NCBI GenBank assembly: GCA_013152845.1 | Contig: JAADFM010000131.1 | Coordinates: 2,971-10,289, forward strand | Direction: 5' to 3' | DNA: 7,319 nt | DNA from: Methanobacteriota archaeon | Lineage (GTDB): Archaea; Hydrothermarchaeota; Hydrothermarchaeia; Hydrothermarchaeales; JAADFM01 | Shown: positions 1-4,151 of the stretch, in pieces | Numbering within the stretch: the stretch's first letter is position 1 | How the letters are laid out: each line of letters begins with the position of its first letter | The notes under the pieces: model-generated | Told to the model about the DNA's origin: nothing | The model's input: the letters and a program-made list of their open reading frames with translations, nothing else | The model's database searches: none | Translations under genes and position numbers: made by a program

Positions 1-555
1 CAGGTCCAGGAACTCATCATCCTGGGGGAGCTGGTGGACCGGGCCAGGGAGGAGGGCGTCCAGGCCATGGTGGAGGGGCCGGGCCACATGCCCATGAACG
101 AGATCGAGGCCAACGTCCTGCTCCAGAAGAAGCTGTGCAGGGGCGCGCCATTCTATGTCCTGGGACCCCTGGTGACGGACATCGCCCCGGGCCACGACCA
201 CATCTCGGGGGCCATCGGCGGGGCCATCGCGGCCTGCGCCGGGGCGGACTTCCTCTGCTACGTGACCCCCGCGGAGCACCTGGCCCTGCCGGACGTGGAG
301 GACGTCAGGCAGGGGGTCATCGCCTCGCGCATCGCAGCCCATGCGGCGGATATCGCCAGGGGCAGGGATACCGAGAGGGACCGGGAGATGTCAAAGGCCA
401 GGGTGGAGCTGGACTGGGAGAAGCAGTTCGAGCTCTGCCTGGACCCGGAGACCGCCAGGGCATACCGGCAGAAGCGCCACCCCCGGGACCCGAAGGTCTG
501 CACCATGTGCGGCGAGTTCTGCGCCATGAAACTTTTGAAGGATTTGGAAGGGTGA
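1..555 (+). CDS. thiC: Phosphomethylpyrimidine synthase ThiC, C-terminal part (5' end outside window)
   Basis: ThiC is the radical-SAM enzyme that rearranges aminoimidazole ribotide (AIR) to hydroxymethylpyrimidine phosphate, the pyrimidine precursor of thiamine, in the cytoplasm. About 184 residues are present; the frame is open to the first base, so the gene is cut by the window edge (family members are about 430 residues or more). Recognisable family blocks are [32 protein letters not shown], and [13 protein letters not shown], which include the conserved metal- and substrate-binding histidines. The C-terminal cluster motif is CTMCGEFC, with cysteine codons at 499, 508 and 520. This is CX2CX3C, one residue shorter in the second gap than the CX2CX4C of well-known bacterial ThiC; I believe this is normal in short archaeal forms but cannot check. 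The gene ends 49 nt before vapB, which has its own TATA box. Confidence 0.95.
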   Translation, partial: QVQELIILGELVDRAREEGVQAMVEGPGHMPMNEIEANVLLQKKLCRGAPFYVLGPLVTDIAPGHDHISGAIGGAIAACAGADFLCYVTPAEHLALPDVEDVRQGVIASRIAAHAADIARGRDTERDREMSKARVELDWEKQFELCLDPETARAYRQKRHPRDPKVCTMCGEFCAMKLLKDLEG

Positions 556-573
556 CCGTAAGGTACAAAAATG

Positions 574-581
574 TTTTTAAT
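574..581 (+). promoter_or_regulatory. TATA box of vapBC
   Basis: TTTTTAAT lies with its centre about 27 nt upstream of the vapB ATG at 605. There is no Shine-Dalgarno-like sequence before that ATG, so the transcript is probably leaderless. GGGTACCC at 607-614, overlapping the start codon, is a perfect 8-bp palindrome and a possible autoregulatory operator. The operator is a guess. Confidence 0.55.
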
Positions 582-604
582 GGACAAAAGTACGTAATAA
601 TGTT

Positions 605-832
605 ATGGGTACCCTAAAGGTGGAAACCGGCGACGAGATACTTGAAAGATTCAGGAAGAAGGCCATGGAAGAGTATGGATACAAGAGGGGGAGTCTGAAG
701 AAGGCGACCGAGAATCTGATGAAGAAATGGCTCTCTGAAGAAAAGATAGAATGGGGGAGGCTCAAAGGGGTCATAACGTCAAAGGACAGCTCTGTCGAGC
801 TCCAGCACAGGGCCTGGAGAAGGGTGGATTGA
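605..832 (+). CDS. vapB: VapB-type antitoxin
   Basis: This is a 75-aa basic/acidic protein with the pattern seen in archaeal VapB antitoxins next to PIN-domain toxins. It has a short N-terminal beta strand (GTLKVET), then a helical segment with ERFRKKAMEEYGYKRGSLKKA and a following helix ending near KKWLSEE (about residues 14-46), which looks like a ribbon-helix-helix DNA-binding fold. The remaining C-terminal stretch of about 30 residues would wrap the toxin. Known VapB proteins bind and inhibit VapC and repress their own operon. The ATG at 605 was chosen because it sits at the expected leaderless distance from the TATA box. The stop codon TGA is followed without any gap by the GTG of vapC, so the pair is clearly co-translated. 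Assignment rests on sequence pattern plus the neighbouring PIN gene. Confidence 0.8.
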   Translation: MGTLKVETGDEILERFRKKAMEEYGYKRGSLKKATENLMKKWLSEEKIEWGRLKGVITSKDSSVELQHRAWRRVD

Positions 833-1234
833 GTGTACCTCATAGACACCAACATATTCATCGAGCTGCTCCTGGGGCGCAAGAACGCCGATGTATGCGA
901 GAAACTCCTCCATAAGGCCTCCCTCGGCGAGACAAAATGCGTGGTTACCTCCTTCACCGTCCACGCCGTGGAAGGAATCCTCTCGGGGAACCTCGAGGCC
1001 ATAGAGACCTTTCTGAGAAACCTCTCCGCCTCACTGGGCATAGATGTCTACACCACCACCCTGGAGGAAGAGCTTGAGGTCAGCATATTCGCCGACAAGG
1101 TAGGTCTTGATTTCGACGACGGCATTCAGTACTTCGTGGCCAAGAAGGTGGGCGCCGAGGCCATAATCAGCTTCGACAGACACTTCGATTCAACGGACCT
1201 GGAGAGGGTGGAGCCAGGTGAGCTGGTGAATTAA
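833..1234 (+). CDS. vapC: VapC-type PIN-domain ribonuclease toxin
   Basis: This 133-aa protein is a complete PIN domain, the metal-dependent RNase fold of VapC toxins. It starts MYLIDTNIFIELL with the first catalytic aspartate D5. A conserved glutamate lies in HAVEGIL (E47), the second acidic cluster is LDFDDGIQYFVAKKVGA (D95/D96), and the closing motif is IISFDRHFD (D115). All four acidic positions are present, so it should be active. The start is GTG directly after the vapB stop, with GGTGG five bases upstream (823-827) inside vapB as ribosome binding site. Known targets of VapC toxins are tRNA or rRNA; the target here cannot be read from the sequence. Length is normal for the family. Confidence 0.9.
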   Translation: MYLIDTNIFIELLLGRKNADVCEKLLHKASLGETKCVVTSFTVHAVEGILSGNLEAIETFLRNLSASLGIDVYTTTLEEELEVSIFADKVGLDFDDGIQYFVAKKVGAEAIISFDRHFDSTDLERVEPGELVN

Positions 1235-1291
1235 GCGGTTTTGCTTAAAAGGCGAGTCCAGGAGGGCTGCAACAACCAGGCTCTCGCAAAC

Positions 1292-1299
1292 TTATATAT
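1292..1299 (+). promoter_or_regulatory. TATA box of the holin-like gene
   Basis: TTATATAT is centred about 28 nt before the ATG at 1324. No convincing Shine-Dalgarno sequence lies between them, so the transcript is probably leaderless. It lies in the 89-nt gap after vapC. Confidence 0.65.
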
Positions 1300-1323
1300 C
1301 CCCTCAGGTCAAGAGCTCTACCC

Positions 1324-1575
1324 ATGGAAAAACTAGATGTAAAGGCATTGGCTGCCGGACTTGGTGTTTCATGGGCGGTCTGCATGCTGTTTGTTGGCTG
1401 GGCATCCATGTTCGGCTGGGGAACCGGCGTCGTTGAGATGATGTCATCGATTTACCTCGGTTTCGCACCGAGCGTCTTAGGAGGCATCATCGGAGCGGTG
1501 TGGGGATTCATCGATGGTGCAATCGGAGGGGCAATCATCGCCCTTGTGTACAACGCCGTCGCCGGTAGGAGATAA
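1324..1575 (+). CDS. Small two-helix membrane protein, 'bacteriophage holin'-like family
   Basis: This is an 83-aa protein with two predicted transmembrane helices (about residues 9-30 and 50-78) joined by a short loop around a GWGTGVVE turn. The second helix carries a glycine-rich motif, GAVWGFIDGAIGGAI followed by LVYN. I recognise this pattern from a small membrane protein family in archaea and bacteria often labelled 'bacteriophage holin' in genome annotation. I know of no demonstrated lytic function for the family, and nothing phage-like surrounds it here. An aspartate (D64) lies inside an otherwise apolar helix with a GxxxG-like spacing, which would favour oligomerisation. The ATG is set by the TATA box spacing. 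It is monocistronic and ends 14 nt from the stop codon of the convergent purE gene. Confidence 0.7.
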   Translation: MEKLDVKALAAGLGVSWAVCMLFVGWASMFGWGTGVVEMMSSIYLGFAPSVLGGIIGAVWGFIDGAIGGAIIALVYNAVAGRR

Positions 1576-1589
1576 GCGCCCGTCAGCCC

Positions 1590-2024
1590 TTACCCTTTCA
1601 GCGCTTCCCGGTACTCCTGCAGTTTCTCACCCAGGGCCTCATCGGCCAGCGCAAGGACCTCCACCGCCAGGACGGCCGCATTCCTGGCATTGTCGATGCC
1701 CACCGTCGCCACCGGCACCCCGGGGGGCATCTGGGCCATTGAGAGAAGGGAGTCCATGCCCCCGAGTTTGACGTCCCTTGGCAGCCCGATGACCGGTTTT
1801 GTGGTGTGGGATGCGCAGACCCCGGGCAGGGCCGCACTCAGGCCCGCCACCGCGATAATCACCTTCGCATCGGTGCCCTTCACCAGCTCCTCCACCCGGC
1901 CCGGGTCGCGGTGTGCCGAGGCCACCCGGGACTCGTAGCTCACACCGAATTCCTCCAGCGTCTTCTCGACCTTCTCCACCAGCCCGGAATCCGAGCTGCT
2001 TCCCGAGATTATCAGTACGTCCAT
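1590..2024 (-). CDS. purE: PurE, N5-carboxyaminoimidazole ribonucleotide mutase / AIR carboxylase
   Basis: PurE makes 4-carboxy-AIR in purine synthesis, either by rearranging N5-CAIR (class I, needs PurK) or by direct carboxylation of AIR (class II). The 144-aa protein has the nucleotide-binding start SGSSSD (residues 7-12), the SAHRDP motif near residue 36, GLSAALPGVCA, and the QMPPGVPVATVGID segment. These match archaeal/class I-like PurE in order and spacing, and the length is slightly short of the usual 160 or so. No purK is visible, so the class is not settled. The ATG follows the aminotransferase TGA with no gap, and GGTGG at 2029-2033 serves as ribosome binding site. It is therefore the second gene of a two-gene unit. 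Confidence 0.92.
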   Translation of the reverse strand: MDVLIISGSSSDSGLVEKVEKTLEEFGVSYESRVASAHRDPGRVEELVKGTDAKVIIAVAGLSAALPGVCASHTTKPVIGLPRDVKLGGMDSLLSMAQMPPGVPVATVGIDNARNAAVLAVEVLALADEALGEKLQEYREALKG

Positions 2025-3193
2025 TCAACCACCATACCCTTTCAATCCTTCTTCAATCCTCCTGATGCCCTCCTCGATGGTCTCCATGTCCGTGGCATAG
2101 GAGATGCGGATGTGGCCCCGGCCCCCCTCCCCGAAGGCCTCGCCCGGCACCACCGCCACCTTCGCCTCTTCCAGGAGGTGGTTGGCAATCTTGAAGGAGT
2201 CCTCCTCGTAGAACGAGACGTTGGGGAAGGCATAGAAGGCCCCCTTCGGCTTCACGCAGGTGAGACCGTCTATCTCGGCCAGCATCCTGTCCACGGCATC
2301 CCTGCGCCGCCTGAACTCCCGGACCATATCCCGCACGCAGTCCTGGGGACCCTCCAGGGCCGCAACACCCGCCATCTGGACAAATGATGTCACGTTGGAG
2401 ATGGAATGGGCCTGGATACGGGTCATGGCCTTGATTATCTCCTCTGGTCCGGCCGCGTACCCGAGCCTCCAGCCCGTCATGGAATAGGCCTTGGAGAGGC
2501 CGTTTATGGTGACGGTGCGCTCCTTCATCCCGGGCAGGGCGGCGATGCTGTGGTGGCGGACTCGTAGATGATGTACTCATAGATTTCGTCCGAGATGACC
2601 AGGAGGTCGTGCTCCCTTGCCACATCCGCCACCGCGCGCAGCTCGGACTTGGCCATGACCGCCCCGGTGGGGTTGTTGGGCGAATTCAGTATCAGGGCCC
2701 GGGTCTTCTCGGTTACTTTTTCCTCCAGGGCCTGGGCCGTGAGGCGGTAGTGGTCCTCCTCCTTCGTTGGCACGAAGACCGGCACCCCGTCGGCCAGCTG
2801 GACCATGGGGACATAGGAGACCCACCAGGGGTCAGGGATTAGGACCTCGTCCCCGGGGTTGGTCACGGCCAGGATGGCCTCGTAGAGGGCCTGCTTTGCC
2901 CCCGGGGTGGCGATGACCTGGCTCCCGGGGTCGTAGGAGATGCCGTTGTCCCTCTTCAGCTTGGCTGCGATGGCCTCCCTGAGCTCCGGGATGCCCGGGG
3001 TGGGTGTGTAGTAGACGAAACCGTCCTCCACCGCCTCGTAGAGGGCGTGCTTGATGTGGTCGGGGGTGTCGAAGTCGGGCTCCCCTGCCCCAAGGCCCAC
3101 CACGTCCACCCCCTCGGCACGCATGGCCTTGGCCTTGGCGGTGATTTCCAAAGTAGCGGATGGCCTGACCCTGGACGCCCTTTCAGATACCAT
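2025..3193 (-). CDS. Class I/II PLP aminotransferase (aspartate aminotransferase type), interrupted by a one-base frameshift
   Basis: This fold-type I enzyme transfers amino groups using pyridoxal phosphate; the closest recognisable group is the archaeal/bacterial aspartate aminotransferase Ig subgroup. Reading from ATG 3193, residues 1-213 are in one frame and the rest in another. The break is at about 2554-2556, where GAG-TCC-GCC-ACC should read GAG-TCC-GCC-CAC, so one C is missing. Restoring it gives a 389-aa protein of normal length. Motifs are GEPDFDTP, YTPTPGIPELR, NSPNNPTG and SDEIYEYIIYE before the break, and NGLSKAYSMTGWRLGY with the PLP lysine (about K235) and GHIRISYA with the carboxylate-binding arginine after it. 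Both halves are otherwise intact, which favours a sequencing error or a very recent mutation. The ATG at 2528 is only an internal methionine. Exact substrate is inferred. Confidence 0.9.
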
Positions 3194-3216
3194 TGATTCC
3201 CCCTTCTTAAAACGAG

Positions 3217-3225
3217 ATATAAAAA
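3217..3225 (-). promoter_or_regulatory. TATA box of the aminotransferase-purE unit
   Basis: On the minus strand TTTTTATAT is centred about 28 nt before the ATG at 3193, which places transcription start at or next to the ATG. GGGGG at 3198-3204 resembles a Shine-Dalgarno sequence but would lie upstream of the expected transcript start. The 3194-3289 gap is a divergent promoter region shared with the pilin-like gene. Confidence 0.6.
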
Positions 3226-3257
3226 CTTATGCTTTGAAATTTTTTTCATGAGAAAGG

Positions 3258-3264
3258 TTATATA
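3258..3264 (+). promoter_or_regulatory. TATA box of the pilin-like gene
   Basis: TTATATA is centred about 29 nt before the ATG at 3290, again leaderless spacing. Between this box and the divergent aminotransferase box lies TTTTTTCATGAGAAAGG with a central TCATGA palindrome, a possible but unproven operator for both promoters. Confidence 0.6.
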
Positions 3265-3289
3265 GGCCCGCCTTTTTGAATATAGGTAA

Positions 3290-3508
3290 ATGAGAGCGGT
3301 TCAGTCCATAATAGGTTTTTATAAAGAGGAACACGGCCAGGGTGGAATCGAGTATATCCTGATAGTCGGGGGGATTATCGTAGCCGCCGTAGTCGTCTTG
3401 GGTATATACAACCAGATGGTAAAGAGTACGGGGAGCACAATCAATAAAAGCGCCCAGAACGCCAGTGATACCATAGATAATTCGATACAGAACAACATCA
3501 ATATCTAA
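3290..3508 (+). CDS. Class III signal-peptide (type IV pilin-like) protein
   Basis: This 72-aa protein has the architecture of archaeal class III signal-peptide pilins (DUF361-type). A short charged N-terminus (residues 1-16, ending KEEHG) precedes a predicted cleavage site G16/Q17. Then comes Q-G-G-I-E-Y with glutamate at +5, and a hydrophobic helix of about 20 residues (ILIVGGIIVAAVVVLGIY). Such proteins are cut by an EppA-type prepilin peptidase and assembled through the helix into pili or other surface fibres. The remaining 32 residues are polar and rich in N, S, T, Q (many Asn sites), consistent with an exposed surface. No prepilin peptidase, assembly ATPase or second pilin is in the window, so the partners are elsewhere. 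The start follows from the TATA spacing; a weak AGGT precedes it. Confidence 0.85.
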   Translation: MRAVQSIIGFYKEEHGQGGIEYILIVGGIIVAAVVVLGIYNQMVKSTGSTINKSAQNASDTIDNSIQNNINI

Positions 3509-3514
3509 CCCTGT

Positions 3515-3527
3515 TTCTCGGTGAAAT
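3515..3527 (+). repeat. Left copy of 13-bp direct repeat flanking the AT-rich block
   Basis: TTCTCGGTGAAAT occurs here, six bases after the pilin-like stop codon, and again at 6220-6232 in the same orientation. The two copies bracket the AT-rich block. They could be attachment-site core repeats, although a 13-mer match can occur by chance in a window of this size. Confidence 0.4.
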
Positions 3528-3596
3528 CGGTGAAAGGCTGTACTACTTTACCACTTACTTAATCATTCTCCCCCTAATTCATGGCTATTAGTAAGG

Positions 3597-3604
3597 TTTA
3601 AATA
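3597..3604 (+). promoter_or_regulatory. TATA box of the AbrB-like gene
   Basis: TTTAAATA is centred about 28 nt before the ATG at 3629 with no Shine-Dalgarno sequence between. This spacing is the main reason for choosing that start. Confidence 0.6.
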
Positions 3605-3628
3605 CCTGTAAAACTATCTAAATTCATT

Positions 3629-3772
3629 ATGGAATCCTACAAGGTCTATGAGAATAAGGGCCAGCTCCGGGTAACTATCCCCAAGGCCCTGGCTGTTGCC
3701 ATGCAGATAAAAGCAGGGGATCGGATAACTTGGAGGTTTGACCGTGGGAATTTGGTGTTGAGGAAGATATAA
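3629..3772 (+). CDS. AbrB/SpoVT-type swapped-hairpin mini-protein (47 aa)
   Basis: This small gene encodes MESYKVYENKGQLRVTIPKA followed by LAVAMQIKAGDRI and TWRFDRGNLVLRKI. The pattern of polar strand, QLRVTIPKALA, GD-hinge and two final strands is the AbrB/SpoVT swapped-hairpin DNA-binding domain, which works as an intertwined dimer. The protein is essentially one domain with no extra partner-binding tail, so it could be a stand-alone transcription regulator or an antitoxin whose toxin is missing; no toxin gene follows. It converges on the tRNA gene, with only 10 nt between its stop and the tRNA discriminator base. The TATA box at leaderless distance supports expression. It is a possible regulator of the accessory block, which is inference from position only. 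Confidence 0.75.
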   Translation: MESYKVYENKGQLRVTIPKALAVAMQIKAGDRITWRFDRGNLVLRKI

Positions 3773-3782
3773 GTGACCCCGA

Positions 3783-3869
3783 CGCCGGGGCGGGGATTCG
3801 AACCCCGGATGACCTGTGGGGTCTACCAGGTCATCAGCCTGGCCCAATAAGCCACTCTGGCACCCCGGC
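3783..3869 (-). tRNA. Type II tRNA with long variable arm and GAU anticodon
   Basis: The minus strand folds into a full cloverleaf of 87 nt including the discriminator. Acceptor stem GCCGGGG/CCCCGGC (7 bp) is perfect. U8 and G9 precede the D stem CCA/TGG, whose loop has the usual A14, G18-G19 and A21. Anticodon stem CCAGG/CCTGG encloses loop CTGATGA with U33 and anticodon GAT (genomic 3833-3835). T stem CGGGG/CCCCG encloses TTCGAAT. The variable region is 18 nt, TAGACCCCACAGGTCATC, with a GACC/GGTC stem, typical of leucine or serine tRNAs and not of isoleucine. The discriminator is G73, usual for archaeal serine tRNA; leucine and isoleucine tRNAs normally have A73. CCA is not encoded. It may be a leucine (GAG)- or serine-derived tRNA whose anticodon has changed, or a decaying gene. 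Charging identity cannot be settled from sequence. Confidence 0.75.
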
Positions 3870-3894
3870 ACAAATTATTTAAGTGGTTACCATT

Positions 3895-3905
3895 CTTATA
3901 ATTTA
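3895..3905 (-). promoter_or_regulatory. Probable TATA box of the tRNA gene
   Basis: On the minus strand TAAATTATAAG is centred about 31 nt before the tRNA 5' end, giving a start a few bases upstream of G1 as is usual for archaeal tRNA genes. It sits between the tRNA and the tRNA-like element, so the tRNA need not depend on read-through. Confidence 0.45.
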
Positions 3906-3907
3906 CT

Positions 3908-3965
3908 AGACCTGTGGGGTCTACCCGATATCAGTCGGGTCCGGTGGCAGCCACTCTGCCACCGC
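3908..3965 (-). ncRNA. tRNA-like three-hairpin element lacking a T arm
   Basis: On the minus strand three hairpins follow one another almost without gaps. The first is stem CGGTGGCAG/CTGCCACCG with loop AGTGG (3942-3964). The second is ACCCGA/TCGGGT with loop CTGATA (3923-3940). The third is AGACC/GGTCT with loop CCACA (3908-3922). They match the D arm, anticodon arm and variable arm of the adjacent tRNA: GGTAGACCCCACAGGTC, GCAGAGTGGCT versus CCAGAGTGGCT, and the CTGAT loop are shared. The stems differ but remain complementary. No T arm or acceptor 3' half follows. It is either a tRNA pseudogene, a duplicated fragment, or a small structured RNA. A TATA-like TTATAT at 3972-3977 is too close to be its promoter in the usual geometry. 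Expression is unknown. Confidence 0.5.
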
Positions 3966-4119
3966 TTCTTCTTATATCGCATCCTTACTCTGCACATTCC
4001 CAAGAAATTTTTGATTCTTTCGATTCTTTTTAGTCATTGTATGGTAAAACTACCCTTATTTTGGTCAATGTTAAAATGGCATCGACAGGATCGTGGCTTA
4101 GAAGCGATTTTATGAGGCC

Positions 4120-4135
4120 GTATCAACATTGATAC
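4120..4135. repeat. Perfect inverted repeat downstream of the LEA14-type gene
   Basis: GTATCAACATTGATAC is a 7-bp inverted repeat with a 2-nt centre, 16 nt beyond the stop codon of the minus-strand LEA14-type gene. It is symmetric enough for a dimeric regulator site. It is a poor RNA hairpin because the loop is too short, so I do not call it a terminator. The surrounding 3966-4119 stretch is AT-rich and I see no supported gene in it. Confidence 0.35.
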
Positions 4136-4151
4136 TCTCCATTCTCATAAC

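Noticed and set aside
135..617. 160-aa open frame overlapping thiC in another frame
   Set aside because: It is a shadow frame rich in G, P and R caused by the GC-rich thiC codons; thiC itself has clear conserved motifs.
577..1041. 154-aa minus-strand open frame opposite vapB/vapC
   Set aside because: It lies antisense to two well-supported genes and has no recognisable domain.
1235..1260. Possible terminator AAGC-GGTTTT-GCTT after vapC
   Set aside because: The stem is only four base pairs and there is no T-run, so it is not convincing.
2053..2625. 190-aa minus-strand frame spanning the aminotransferase break
   Set aside because: It reads as G/P/R-rich nonsense in the third frame; the family motifs are in the two frames described.
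2956..3249. Alternative 97-aa frame starting MKKISKHKF upstream of the aminotransferase
   Set aside because: It starts upstream of the TATA box and overlaps the aminotransferase N-terminus in the wrong frame.
3783..3869. tRNA intron forming the 9-bp pairing GATGACCTG/CAGGTCATC
   Set aside because: This pairing competes with the perfect anticodon stem, and removing any such intron leaves no second strand for CCAGG. The type II cloverleaf explains all bases.
3816..4115. 99-aa plus-strand frame across the tRNA pair
   Set aside because: It runs antisense through two structured RNA elements, has no ribosome binding site, and its composition is not protein-like. Its last 24 codons from 4041 could start with ATG but have no support.
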